Assembly (NCBI GenBank): GCA_018806985.1
Contig: JADANN010000353.1
Span: 124,001-188,000 of the forward strand
DNA: 64,000 nt
Direction of reading: 5' to 3'
Source: Angiostrongylus vasorum
Lineage: Eukaryota > Nematoda > Chromadorea > Rhabditida > Metastrongylidae
A model generated the notes under the pieces. That model was given only the letters and a program-made list of their open reading frames with translations, ran no database searches and was not told the origin of the DNA. The translations under genes were made by a program, and so were the position numbers. Numbering within the stretch: position 1 is the stretch's first letter; each line of letters begins with the position of its first letter. Shown here piece by piece: positions 11,493 through 25,100 of the stretch.

Positions 11493-12826
11493 GCCATACA
11501 TATATACATATATATGTGTGCAAATAACCTGAGTATGTTCCTTCTACGGCTCGTTCAAGAATAAAGGGAATCCTGGTTAAGCTTTCTTGGAAATCTTAAT
11601 CATTTTGTTTGTAAAGTAGGTCTTATTTCCCGAAAGAAAAAGCGAAAAGAAGATTAAAGAACGTTATTAACGTTTGGCGACAGACATTTATCAAATTGAT
11701 ATTTTTATCTTCACAGGGAGAGGTTATCTTTGTGATTTTTTTTTTGTCTGTACTTGTTAAGAAGGGCATTCAGATTGTTTACGATCGAAGAATGACTGCA
11801 ATCAAACGGTTACTGTATTTTTATGGATTTTTAGATGCGTCATTTTTTCTATGATTTTCTACAAAATGAACCAATTTTCACATTCTAAGTCGATCATTCC
11901 TCACAATTTACGATTTGCTTCCTTCTATATTTCTTTTTTTCTTTTCTAAAAATTAAAATCACACATTTAAAGGTTTTCCTTTTCTTTGCGATTTGTTTTG
12001 TGTATTCACCTGTTAGTTTGATATACAGGTAATTAGGAAGTTATACTTTATGAGTTAATATTGTGTTCATGTACTGTCTGGCAACTCGAAGTACTCCAAG
12101 GTTTCTACTGACCTTTTTTGGCTTCTAGTGTTTTTTTTCAGTGAAGTTGCTTTATGTCTTGCTTTTGAAGCTTCTTCTACAGATTTAGTGAAAAACCCTT
12201 AACATACTCCGTTCTGTACAAAGTAGTTGAATTTGTGCTGGAATTCGGAGATCGTTTAACCCTTGCCGCTTATGGAAGTCTGCGCAGATTGTCGTGCTTC
12301 TTTGTTCTATTGTTCTTCTGTTTACATAAATCCTTCAGATGTCTTGATTACCGTAAATATCTTTAAAATGTGCATTTTTACACCTTAGAGACAGACGATG
12401 CGCTTTGATTTCAATGTGTACGTTGGTGGGCGATGGAGAAGATGCATATTGCTTTCGATGCGCATGTATCCCGTGCTTTCTTTTGCCACGTGGAGCTTCT
12501 TTGCCATACGTTTTCGTGGTCAAGCGATAGCTTATCCTAGGCAGATGTTGTGATAGGTGTTAACTGGGAATGGCTCTATTCTCTGCTTAGAAAAGTACAG
12601 GAAACCGTTTTTCGAATGAGTACACTAATCGGTATTTTGACTAGTAGTTGGCTGTTATTTCATGCCCAGAAGCTGTGACAAATCACTGTTTTCGTACGTA
12701 ATGTGCATGTACAAAAAGGGCTGAAATAGTCACGAGATAAATTCCAAAGTACTTCCAGATGTTGACAGCAATATGGTTGTATGAAGAACCATATTAATAC
12801 TAAGTAATGTCCTACAGGAGGCGGGT

Positions 12827-13200
12827 GGCCCAGTGGTAGTGACTTCGTCCATTACAAGAACGGTTCAACCCATCCAGGCACTGGTTCGACTGGGCTCCGA
12901 GCCAGCCAAGCTATCCTCACTTCAGGGTTGCCAAATTGGTATCAGACTTGTCCACGAAAAGCTGACTTCGTACAATCCACGAGGCTTCTCAGCACTGCTA
13001 TCTCAGGATTCCAGAGTGCATCGATTTGACCAGCGTTGGACCACATTCGTGACGAAGAATGGAAATTCGTCATGCACCAACCGAAGCCACAATGCCAAAG
13101 TTCGAAGAATTTTATAGTTGGTTGAAGCAGGGAAACGAACCGAATGCAAGAAGTGTTGGGATCCACACGGTGTGATACATGTGATGTCGGATAATGTAAT
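12827..13200 (+). mobile_element. SINE-like family A, full-length
   Basis: tRNA-like head GGTGGCCCAGTGGTAGTGAC (A-box-like) and CTGGTTCGACT (B-box-like) followed by a body containing CTATCTCAGGATTCCAGAG, GAAGCCACAATGCCAAAGTT and AAGTGTTGGGATCCACAC, ending in a TAATAA-rich tail. The same order recurs in the other family A copies. Confidence 0.6.
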
Positions 13201-13671
13201 AATAGTGGTAGTTGTAATAATAATAATGACAGAAATAATAACGGTACTAATAATAGCAATAACAATAAAATAATAGCAAGGTAATAGCATACAAAGCATT
13301 TATAACCCTCAATACAGAGAATATAGCGAGTACTTTTATGTTGTGATGTAATCAGTAATGTATTGAAGAAATCCGTCCCTATTCTTCTTCCTGTTTCTGT
13401 TCTGATCTTTAGGCAGTCATTGTCTGGTTGTAATCAGAAGCCTGTAGATAAAGATTACTATCATCGACTGTCAATTAGCCTTGAAATTACTCGGTGGATT
13501 ACAGTATTCTTTGGTAAGCTGATGTAAGGCGATCTCATAATAGCCGATAGTTCAATCGTTTTCGCCTTTTTCTGTGTCTTCTCGTTCATTTGCTTGGAAT
13601 TTCCATACTCTTCCTTTTATCGAACCTTTTAGAAGAAGATTTATGCTCCCCAGATCAATCCCGTTGACAGG

Positions 13672-13965
13672 TGACTGCTGATACTCAATTACTTGGATGC
13701 TTAGATGACCCGCCCTCGCTAATTGTGCGGAACCCAGCAAATTTTACACTTTTTTTGGAATTTTGCTGGTTTAGCCATTGTGGTTCCCTGGAGTCCCGAG
13801 ATCAGCGTCAGGTTAAAGTCCGCCTCAGATCGTCACCACCACAGGCAGTCGCCGCCCTTGAGGATCAGAGGGATATTTACCACCATGCGACTAGTTTGAT
13901 ACCAGGACGGTGGTGGATCCTGGCGCTAGCTTATTAGTTGGGCTTCATGATAGAAGTCTAATTTA
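13672..13965 (+). repeat. repeat family D, 3'-truncated
   Basis: CAATTACTTGGATGCTTAGA, TTTTGCTGGTTTAGCCATTG, GGTTCCCTGGAGTCCCGAGA, CAGGCAGTCGCCGCCCTTGA and ACCAGGACGGTGGTGGATCC. Function and class of family D are unknown; no coding potential or terminal inverted repeats were noticed. Confidence 0.6.
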
Positions 13966-13984
13966 GTTTAGACTACTGATAGCA

Positions 13985-14185
13985 CCTATAAAACACGACT
14001 GAGAGAAAGCTGACGCGCATGTCGCGGTGGTGATCACGTTAGCCCACGGAAAGGGTAATAGCGTGCGAGGTTCGGTCCACGCCACTGACACCTGCGTTCC
14101 GCAGTTTTGCAAATATCTCCGCATCACTACAGTTGCATTTCACATCATACTTTGCTACGAAAAAGGAATAGGCAGTAGATAAGCA
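13985..14185 (+). mobile_element. family C right arm
   Basis: GACTGAGAGAAAGCTGACGC, GGTAATAGCGTGCGAGGTTC, ACACCTGCGTTCCGCAGTTT, CACATCATACTTTGC and GGCAGTAGATAAGC. Confidence 0.5.
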
Positions 14186-14485
14186 GTGATTACTCTATGA
14201 AAATAGTTGACAGAATAGGTTGAATGTTGGTACGACCCTTTCGGGTTCTGAAGAATGTAAAATCAATCAAAGCTTCGTGAGTCTTCGTGAACTTAACTTT
14301 GTGTTGACAAGTTCATGTCAAAGACCTGGAAGTTTATATGTTGGACTTTATGCTAAGTTGTAAATTATGCTTTTGGCCCAGGATAGACTTTCTGAAGTTG
14401 AGATCTTACTTTATCATTTTCGTCCTGATTGGTTTTGTTCATAATATTTCGGGTAACTAGCATTAAAAAAAGGCGCGTATAATTA

Positions 14486-14735
14486 CTCGCCATGCAATAC
14501 AATGGAATCCATCCCCGCTTCCAACGCTCACCAACTCTTCCATCCCTTCGGGAGTTCGCAAAGCGGTATCAGACTTGTACGATAGTAGCACTGGCTCGAT
14601 ACATCGGTAGGCAACCGCAAGTCATTGTAAAGGCCAGATATGCATTCAGTCACCTCCAACGATGCTTAGTGAGGTCGAATGCATCGCGTATCCTCTAGGA
14701 ATTGATCAACGCCGAGTGCTTTATCCTTTATTCTT
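14486..14735 (+). mobile_element. SINE-like family B copy, head missing
   Basis: From ATCCCCGCTTCCAACGC through CCATCCCTTCGGGAGT, GCACTGGCTCGATACATCGG and AATTGATCAACGCCGAGTGC to TTTATCCTTTATTC. Lies just upstream of sbp-1 exon 1. Confidence 0.55.
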
Positions 14736-14950
14736 TTAGTATTAAAAATGTAAGAGTTTCCGCTTATAAAGTGATTCAAATGGTCAGATATCAATTGTGT
14801 TAGATGGGATAATGTTAATCTAACTATCCGTCGACAACCGTGCTGGTGTTCATTTTGTTCATAAATTCAGATTAATATAGTTACATCGGCAGTTTACTTA
14901 AATCGATGGCTGGCTGACATGAATGGTGACGACATTTTTAAACTGAGCCG

Positions 14951-14991
14951 TTTTCAGTTTCATGTACACTGTCATTAGCGCTTTGTAGAGA
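14951..14991 (+). promoter_or_regulatory. candidate spliced-leader acceptor and 5' UTR of sbp-1
   Basis: A TTTTCAG at 14951-14957 lies 34 nt before the ATG, with a second TTTGTAG at 14982-14988. In nematodes such acceptors close to the start codon commonly receive SL1. This is inference from position and consensus; a further upstream non-coding exon would look the same. Confidence 0.4.
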
Positions 14992-15067
14992 ATGGACTAC
15001 AGTTTTGGTGAAACTCCGATATCGGATCCATTTCTAACACTTGAGACAAATCTAGAGGAAATAACTG
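14992..15067 (+). CDS. sbp-1: sbp-1 exon 1 (start codon, acidic N-terminus)
   Basis: Starts at ATG 14992 and reads [20 protein letters not shown] then LEEIT, ending with one leftover G before a GTATGT donor. The SDPFL-L-L core matches the N-terminus of C. elegans SBP-1 as remembered (MSDPFLSLVTKL), the acidic activation segment. The leftover G joins AT of exon 2 to give Asp. The overlapping antisense frame at 14975-15259 is a shadow. Confidence 0.85.
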
Positions 15068-18000
15068 GTATGTTTGCACTAGTTTTTCTTTTACAAGACG
15101 TAAAATGTCTTTGAATTTATTCTTTAAATCCCACTGTGGGCAGTTATTGTGATAATTCTTCTGAATGTGAACAAGTTTCTGGTGGGAAAGATGAACTACT
15201 CGTGGATTCCCCGTGCACTGGTAGCAACGTAGTAAGATATGTTCATTCATAGTCAACATTTACGGGATTCTCGTTGAGTGTTTTAAGTTATTCAAAACCG
15301 TTTATAATTCGAGTTCTGAATGTTAACACAAGTTTTTCTTTGAATCTTTATATCCAATGGTTTTGATCCTTCGTAGATACTCGAGTAGCTTCGGGTTCAA
15401 ATATTTGCTTTTTTAGTCCTGCATTTTTTTTCTTCTTTCATGTCATCTCTCAACAGTTTTGATAGAGGGATCCTAACTAGACAAGGTTACAGTTCTGATG
15501 GTTTAGCATAAAATCCGTTTCGTAACTTGCAGATTTGATTCGAATGGATGCGCAAGAGAATTCTTTGGCCAGGGAGACGTCATCATGGAGTAGCCAGCAT
15601 TGCTCTGACCAGAATTCTCCCTATGTCGAGCCGAAATATCGTCCGAATCAACACACTCCTCCATATGACAACCACGACTTTTACCGGTACTTGTTTGCTC
15701 TTAAATGAAATCCTTAATGCCGTCGCATTTTTTGCAGTCATTTTATAACGATATCCTTGTGGTTACAATGGCATATCATGAGTATTAGAAACATTGAACC
15801 AATCTTCGATTTTGGTTTTTCACACAGGACGAGTATAGCGCAAGGTTACTATTGTTTTTAAACGGGGTAGGATTAGCGTAGTGGTTGGAGGTACGCTGTA
15901 CTATACACAAGTCATTAGTTCGATCCTACGCCCTGGCTAACCATACCATTCATTTGTAGGGAATCAGCAAAGTGGGATTAGACCAGTTTGCGAAGATAGA
16001 AAAACATTGAGTTATTACATCGCTAAGTCACCGCTAGTCATTGTTTAGGGCCAAATGTACGATCACCTCTAACAATGCTTGATGTGGTCGAAAGCATGGC
16101 GCACCTCTAAAGAGTTGGTCGAATCCGGACAATATATCTTTTATAGTTTTTTTTGAAGCATTGGTTCATTATCTCAGACATATTTCGCTGTCTAGCACTA
16201 TGTTTTTGTTTCTTCGTCTAATCTAAGGAAAAAAGCTCGACTGCTATGCCTAGACGAGGACATTCTTCGCCTCTATCGTCACATTGAGCTATTTTTCTTC
16301 TTCTGCTGCTGCCCTTGACCATGCACTTGACGTCTGCTTGGTTTTTGTACCTGCTGATTTCTGTTGTCACGTTTTTTTGTCTTTGCAGTCATGCTATCCA
16401 ACCTTTTCTCTTCCGTAGCCTACCGATTTAGGTCATCAACAACTTCGTTATATGTGAATTTTCTTCTAACTCAATTCATATTCGCTCACTTTCTGCCTCT
16501 TCTCCATTTGGCCCTTCTTATCGTTTCCTTGACAACGGAGTTTCTTTAAGTGTTTTCTTAGAAACCTAAAATGAGTTTGTTGTAAATGGTTTATTCGGCT
16601 AATATTTCAACTTCTTCGTCTTCTTCAAATCCGCGATTATGCGAGTCCATGCTCCACAGTCGTTCGTCATTGCGATGTGCGTCTTCGTAGTCGCATCGAG
16701 TTGAATCTCGTTAAATTGAGCACTGCTTAAATGAAGTAACCTCACTCGTGATGTCATTTTGTACAGAATGGTGTTGGACTATCCTGGATGGTTGACTGTG
16801 GACCATCGACTTGGATCATCGCGACTCTAAAGAAAACGAAGACGTCGAAGTCATAGCAACCTCACGCTAGTTTAATCATCCAACAAAGTACTGATTAGTA
16901 ATGCCGGATTTAAAGGAGAAGTGGTTTTTAAAATGTAGTTTCTTTCGCCAATGGTCAGTCTGTGGTCGTAAAGTGGAAGTATTCTCAACATCTTTTTGCT
17001 TCATTGTTATTATTCACTTCTCTCACAGACCTTGTCCAAATGTACCAGACGTAACTTGAAGAATTATTGGTCCCTCTGTTTTCTGATTAATGAGCAACAC
17101 ACAAGAGTTTAACGTTCAAATGAAGAAGCATCATAAGCGACAGTAGTAAAAAAGAGTAGGATCTTCAACTCTTCTGTTATTGTAAGTAACTGTGTTCAAG
17201 GTCACTCTTCCTTCATTCTAAATTTATCGCCAATGGAGGCCATTCTATGAGCTGAGCAACACTTTCTAGTTTGTGATAAGAATATTTCAAAAGTAAACTG
17301 CTTTAGCGCGAAACACTTCCACCATTGTGAATGCGAACTAACTAGTATCAAATCCGAGCTTTACTGTATAGGGTGTGGTTGTTTTTTCAAAATATTTGAA
17401 ACATTATTTCATCGATTCTGTGTTTTCGGCCCTCATTCGGTGGCGCTATACGCAGTGCTTTTAACGTGCTCTCACTTCTCTCAGGTCGCTGAGCTCATCT
17501 GTCACCTCAGTATTTAAAGTAATAAGTATTACTGTAGTTTTACTTTGCCTCTTATAATCGTTAGTTAGTCTTAGTTATAATCGAATGTCGTGAAGTCCTG
17601 CCTCGATCTTTTTAGCTATTGTAATATTCTATTTAATTTTATTGTTGTTTCCGTAACCTTCCACGAAATGTTTCTTGCCGCTTTCGTGAATTCCGACTTG
17701 ACTTGTTTCTCCGTAAAAGTGGCATTTCTTCTCGATCAACCCTACCGTGAGAGTCTCCTTTTTTTGTTAGGATCACTGACAGTTGCTGGATCTTTTCGAA
17801 GATTGTTACGCTAACACGGGGTTGCTATCAAAATTCGTTGGGCTAGGGTTTCGGCGCTTTCGCCTTCTTCAGAGCGGCGATAATCCGAGTCGGTGGTACA
17901 CAGCCGTTCGCCCTCGTGTTATGGATCTTTCCTTCTCAAGACCTTCTCTTGTGTTGGCTTAACGACTTAATTCTTGGATCTCAATAATTTCTAGTTCTAA

Positions 18001-18466
18001 TCACAATCTTAACCGTTTTATTTACTGCCTACTCTTTTTGATGGCAGGGTATATTGCGAAATATAACTCCAATGATGCTGAGATATTTGCAAAACTCCAG
18101 ACCGCAGGTGTCTGCGGTGGAGAACGAACGCGCTATTGTCCTTTCCAGGGGAGTAACGCGTTCCCCACCACACCATGCCGGTCCTTCGTTTCCCCTCTCT
18201 CTCAACTAGTTCTATCGATCTCTACCATCAGCAATCACCGGTCAGCGGTATTGATCTGAGGAGCCCAAATCGGCAATGAACCCAGTTAAGCTGAGGCTTT
18301 ATTTATAATCAGAATCTTAACCGTTTTATTCACTGCCTTCGTTTTTTTAATGACAGGGTATATTGCGAAAGCTCCAATGATGCTGAGATATTTGCAAAAC
18401 TCCAGACCGCAGGTGTTTGTGGTGGGGGAGACAGAACACGCTATTGTTAAAAAGAGTATATACATA

Positions 18467-18500
<34 letters not shown>

Positions 18501-18511
18501 TATAGTATATA

Positions 18512-18573
<62 letters not shown>

Positions 18574-21500
18574 CCCGCGCCCATGGCCCACCAGGCCTTC
18601 CATCCCTCCGGGGTGGGCAAATTGGTACCATACTGGTCTTGTAGGATAACAGCACTGGCTCGATACATCGGTAGGCCACCGCGAGTCATTTTAAAGGCCA
18701 GATATGCATTCAATCAGCTCCAGTCGATGCTTAATGAAGTCGAATGCATGGCGCAACCCTCAGGGATTGATCAGCGCCGAGAGCTTTATCCTTTATCCTT
18801 TAGCTTTTCACGTTAGAAAAGTTAGTGCAGAACTTTGTAATGTTACAGGAATGTCTGTTACCTATTTTATCATGGTTTATCATGGGGCATATAGCACAGT
18901 GGTAGTGATGTCCGTCATCACGAGCACGGTGATAGTTCGATTCCGCTACGGGCCAACCAAGCTCTCATCCCTCCGGGGTCAGAGAATTGGTACCGGACTT
19001 ATATGGGAGAAAAAAAATCACTCTCGGAAATCAGTTGGGAATGCTCCGGCCCGTCCAGCATTCTACGACATTCGAGATGAAATGAAAATTCTCAAACAGC
19101 AACCGAAGCCACAAGTAAAAGTTGGAAGATCTTGGTGGACAACGGGTGCGAGGAAACGAATCGAAACTGAGAAGTGCTGAGATCCGTACAGTAGACGTGA
19201 AGACGGGTTATTTAAAATAAAAAAAATAATGTTATCATGAATAACAGTTAACCCATAACGTACACTTGCCGTGCTCTCCAGAATGGCACACGTGCGATTT
19301 TTGGTCGGCAGTGAACTTCCTAGTTTTTTGGTAGTAAAAAATCAATTTTTTCAGTAATTCGAGTGCTTTATGGGTTCTGAACATACGGGAATTCAATGGG
19401 AGACTTTGATCCATCGTTCATTTGGTCTGAACCATAAGTATTCTACTGTTTATTATGTGTCACTGTGGTCTATTATGGAAATACATTGTTTTGAAGTATT
19501 TTGCACCCTGTGGTCAGTTTTCTTTGGTGTATTCTGTATCCGCACATTCCATAAAATGACCATAGCTGTGTCGTTTTCTTTCTCAGCAATCGTGAAGTTG
19601 TTAAACTGCATACGTTTACTTCCATACAACAACACACATACAACGCAACCGTAGTTGACGTTTCGGCAGAGTCGCCTTTTTTCAGAGCTACTTTTTTTCA
19701 CCTGTCTTCCACCGAGGGAGTAACAGCCGCTCAGAGCCACATATGGTTGACGACCATAGTGGTTGAATGACCATAGTGATTGAAACAAAGCAGTAGTTAA
19801 CTGTTAGCCAAATTACCAGGCTATTGAGTTTTTAGACAGAAGATTTCTTGTGAATAATTAACTGTCGAGAGCGGTTTTTCTTGTTGCGTTCGTAATATTT
19901 TCATGTGCTGTCAATTAGCTATACTGAAAGTGGACACTAGTGTTTCCTGGCCCAACCCCGTATGGACACTGTTGTGTCTATACCGGGTGTTGTGTTGGAT
20001 TAATGCATGTAAAAATACAGTTATAAACAACTCTACCTCGCTCATCTGATTTTCTCACGTGACGTTCGCAGTAGTTGGTGCTTTGATTCATATTATAGCT
20101 GGAGAAGTGCACAGAATCAAGGGGTGCAGTTACCTCAGTTATACGTTATAGAAAGAATGTAACGTAATGACTGTAGCAGTAATATTGTAGGAAATGGTGA
20201 AGTCCTTCATTACCTTTGGAAGAGTACCGTTTACCTTATGAGCTGCAGTCTCGTGTGGTAGCAGTGTGGTAAATCTTTTGTTGTTATATTCTCCTTTATT
20301 CGCTGAATTCCGTTTATCACAGAGTAGTTTTGTCGATCGTCACATTTGCACAGCGGGCTCCGCTGTTTCGAAGGACACGAAGAATTTCCGTATTCGTATT
20401 AGAGTCTTCTATTTTTACAGTTTTTGATGAGAACATATCCACGGGTGTCTTGTTGATGTTTAGCTTGATGGTTAAATATGTGCAGCATTTCGACCTCTTC
20501 CGATTTATTGTGGAGCTATTCATTTGAGAAAGGTGACAACACACCGTCTCTGAGTTTTTGAATACGGTAGTTACTTAGGCATCAATATAATTACGTGTAT
20601 AATGAAACTATAAGTCAGTTCGGCGCCAGCAGAAACAGAGAGCTCATGTTCTGTTTCTGTACCCTTCTCTAGGGACGTATATAGTTGACTACATAGTTGC
20701 TTTTGATCCCCGTTTTACCCTCTAATCGTCATCTCAAGAATTCCACCACTTCAAACCAACTCGATAACGGGATCCATGGCCTCGCTACACCATTTGAAGA
20801 TGTATAGCGACTGTTTTGTTTTTACTCTTTCTCTCCATTGTCCGAATACTATCGTTCAGGTTTTCGCCTCCTAATTTTGACGTAAGCCCGCCGAATATGA
20901 ATGGTCCAGCAAGTATGCTACCGAAACTTGGACATTCCTTGGTACCGCCACTACATCTGCACCATTACTATCAGACAAGCATAACGGTACATTTTTACAT
21001 CTTTACTTCCGTATATGTTTTTCGTATTTCTGATTTTTGCCGTACATTTTAATCTAAAAAGAACTTTCTAGTGATGCACTTCGTGTTTACATAATCAATG
21101 CTTTTGCCTTCGTTTCAGGAATACTATTGTGATGTACTTCCTTCTCTGTAATGTTGTGATAAAACCGGCTTTGATTTAAATACCACATATCGTTCATAAA
21201 AGATCGAATCTAACTATTGAAAAAGAATTAATATGATTGTTCGCGCGTGTGGCGCTGTGGTCGGAGGCGCCCTGCAGCAAACACGTGGAATCAATCCCAG
21301 CGCCCATGGCCCACCAAGCCTTTCATCCCTCCGGAGTCGGCAAATTGGTACCGGACATGTCTGATAGGATAGCAGCGCTGGCTCGATACATCGGTGGGCC
21401 ACCATGAGTCGTTGTAAAGGCCAGATATACATAAAATCACCTTCAACGATGCTTAATGAATTCGAATGCATGGAGCATCCCTCAGGGATGGATGAACGCC

Positions 21501-22135
21501 AAAAGCTTTATCCTTTATTCTTTTTAATATGATTCTTCAAAAAGGACTCACTGGAAAGTCAAGAGATTAAGACTACGAAAGCGAATGAGTGAACTAAACT
21601 ACGGTGGAGTTGTTTGTCAAAAATATAGAAGTGCCTTTTAATATAGAAAAAGTCTTTGCTTCAATCCGGCACCCGAGTCTGACAAGACAAATCTACTGTC
21701 CTGGGAGTGGTAAACTGATAGCGCACCTACTTCGATATTCGGATGGCCCGTCTTCACTGGTTGTGCGGACCACGGCGTAGCTTTCACTTTTGTGGAGTTT
21801 TGCTGGTTTAGCCACTATGGTTCCTTGGAGTCCCGGGGTCAGCCTGGTCAAAGTCTGCCCCAGTTCGTCATCACCACAGGCAGTCGCCGCCCTTGTGGAT
21901 CAGCAGGGGATTTGCCACCATGCAGCTAGTTTGATACCAGGACGACGGTGAATCCTGTTACTGGTTTACTCTTAGCTGGGCTTATTGATGGAAACGCCAA
22001 ACTCCTTTTCAGCTTGGGTGACCCTGCTGGAGAGATGAATTCCCCGCTATGCATTTCATCCCGACACCTAAGAACACTTCCCAGCCACGATGGCGGCGGT
22101 AAACTGTTGGGAGAATATACGTAATATATACTAGG

Positions 22136-22166
<31 letters not shown>

Positions 22167-25100
22167 TAAGCCTTCCAAGTCATTGTATAAGCCGTTTATA
22201 CATTTAACCACCTCTACGATGTTACGAATGGAGTCGAATGCATGACGCGTTATTAGGAGTGATCTACGCTGAATGCTTTTTCCTTATTCAATTCTTAAAA
22301 GCATTCATATTACTGAAATGGTGGATCAAATCAGTGTTTTTATCCTCCCATTCACGTCTACTATCAATTTGTCAAATCCGGTCAAATGAGGTGTTGGTGA
22401 GCCCAAGGTGCGAGGTCGAACCAAAGATATATGTATTCTAGGACACCTCTAACCAGTGCGCTAAACGCGCCTATTTTTAGCATTGAAGCTTCTTGCCATT
22501 CATGGCACGAAAAAGCGCTGGTCTTTCCAACATTATATTGTCTAGCGTTTTAATATTATAACCCTATGTTTTTGTGAGGAAATTATTTCTATTTTTTGTT
22601 CCATTTTTTGTTGTTCGTATTTTATTCTATGTTTATTCCAGGGCCACACTTCGATATCCCAAAGTTTGTTCAATAGGTGACATTGCATAACGTTTGAGAA
22701 GGGAAATTTAACTGCAATTACAGGAGTTGGTTTCCAGTGTTGACTGTTGCTGTTCGATTGTTTCCGATATTTTAAAACTGTTCAAGCTATTGACGCCGCT
22801 GTCCTTGAGCTTTCTTCAATGCTTACGGTTTTCTCTATTTTATGGTTTCTTATCAGTTAGGATTCTGCGGATTAGAGACGATGATGTGGAGGGCTAGAAA
22901 AATTCGTTAAATTTTTAATGGATGTTCTTCTAGTCTTGCCAATCCTTATTATCATAGTAGACTTATTTATAGCAAAGCCTTTTTCACATATTGAGTAAAT
23001 CCCTGCGGTTCTTGCACTCATTTCTTTGCTACTCTTCGTTTTCTTCAAAGGTCATCGGAATGTGGCTTTGGCCGCTATATGAGGGTTTTTCTTTATGAAA
23101 GTCGTTGAATGCTGACCGGATGTGTTCTTCCCGGATTCCTTAGATAGGTCCGCTGCAGCGTTTTCATAACTTCATTACAACTAGCTATCGTCCTTTTTGA
23201 CTGGAAATTGTTTCGAGCCAAGTGTGAGTGCTAATTTTTCGATTTTTGAGTGATGGCAATTCTGGATGGTTGTGGCATCGAACCAGCGACACGCATGCAG
23301 TCCACGACATGTTTAGTCTCTGCCTCTAAACAAATGTAAAAGTAGTTGTTGTAAGGGAGGATAGCACAGTGGCAGTGGTGCCGATCATTACAAGCTTGGT
23401 GCTGGTTCGATCGCGCACTGGGCTCACGGCAAATTGGTAGCGGACTTATCTGGAGAAATTCATTCTCTGCAATCTAAGTGAAAACGCTCTAATCTGGCCA
23501 TCTTAGGACTCCAGGGAGAATCATCTCGCCCACCATTCAGCGACATTTATGATGAAAGGAAAAATCCCCATGCAGCAGCCGAAGCCAGACGTAAAAGTTA
23601 GGAAACCTTCGTGGATGAGGGGTGCGAAAAAACGAATTGAGTGCGATAAGGGCTGGAATCCGCACAGTTGTTGTGAAAGACGGATAAAGGATAAAGGATA
23701 AAGCTCTCGGCGTTGATCAATCCCAAAGGGATGCGCCACGCGTTCTACTTCATTAAGCATCGTTTGGAGGTGACTGAATGCATATCTGACCTTTACAATG
23801 ACTCGCGGTGACCTACCGATGTATCGAGTCAGTGCTGCTATCCTCCCAGACAGCTCTTCTACCAGTTTGACGACTCTAGAGTGATGGAGGGCTTGGTGAG
23901 CTTAGAGCGCGGGAATCGATCCCATGTGTATTGCAGGGCGCCTCCGACCACTGCGCCACACACACTCTCTGAAAGACGGGTCATATAAAAATAAAAATAA
24001 TAAGAAAGTGGTTGTTGTAAAAGCAATAATTGCGTAAGCCATGGGCATGAAAATGAAGCAGCGCACACCTGAGTTGCGCTTCATAGTATTACGCCATTGG
24101 GCTTTGGAAAATCGACGGCAATCAAATTTTAGATGTAAAACAACCTTTAGTTTGGTTGAAAAATTTTATTTGTTTTAAATCCGCTATGGCTTAAGAATTT
24201 GAAACTTCACTATGAAAATCTTAACTGGATTTTCTAGAACACATTTTTAGCTACATTTAGGATAGCGCTCATATAATTATTGCAGGGAAGTTGAAGTTAA
24301 TGACTTGGCAGAGTCACGAAGTAGCACCTTATTGCTGTGTGTATACGAAGTGTTAAGAAGTGGTTAAACTCATCAGTAAATCGTCGAATCTTGACAAAAC
24401 CGATCCGTTCCGCAGTTTTCGTGACGTTTCCACTTGGTTTTTTTGTTTTTGTTTAACCGGGAGAAGTGTTCTACTAGGTATTGTACTCGCGTAATGAGCT
24501 ATATTCGCTTAGGATTTGCATCTCTTCAGGCCCATGGGGTGGCATGACCACTATTGGAAAGCTTGATAAGAAGCTGACGAGGCCTTTTTGATGTCAACGA
24601 AACACAACCGTTCATCGCTTCGTTCCCTCAGTTACGTGGTTATCACATCACGTTATCAGTGGCCAATTGAAATTGCTTTATTGGAGTAAGCATCTTCCTT
24701 AAATATCGAATTTCGAACGACATTGGGGCAAGACTGGGACAAGACCTTTAATGGAATTAGGCAGATCGAAATGTGTCGAATTCCGCAGGAGTGTCAAACC
24801 CACAAAACGTTAAAATGGAGTGACATGGTAGTAAAAGTGAAGAAATTTTCAGTGTGGCCGATTTTGTTATCGTATTTTATTTTACATGACCCATCATCAC
24901 GTTTACTCTGCGGATCCCATCACTTTCATTCGATTCGTTTTCCTTATATTTCGTCGTCCGCAATGGTCTTCGAACATTTCACTTGTTGTTTCGACTGCTG
25001 CATGAGGATTTTGTCTTCTATATAAATGTCGTAGAATGCTGATCGAGTTGATTCTCCTTGAAATTTTGGAGCTAGTCGGCTTAAGGCATTCCCACGTGAA

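Larger units (their letters stand above)
10020..14485. other. repeat-bearing intergenic DNA before sbp-1
   Basis: Holds copies of families A, B, C and D and a (TA)n tract, listed separately. The rest, notably 11540-12825 and 13320-13670, shows nothing recognisable. Any sbp-1 promoter should lie near its right end, but no motif was identified. Confidence 0.5.

Noticed and set aside
18286..18713. Long antisense frames rich in Ile/Tyr over the (TA)n tract
   Set aside because: Pure translation of a dinucleotide repeat; the same applies at 11.1, 25.7 and 28.2 kb.
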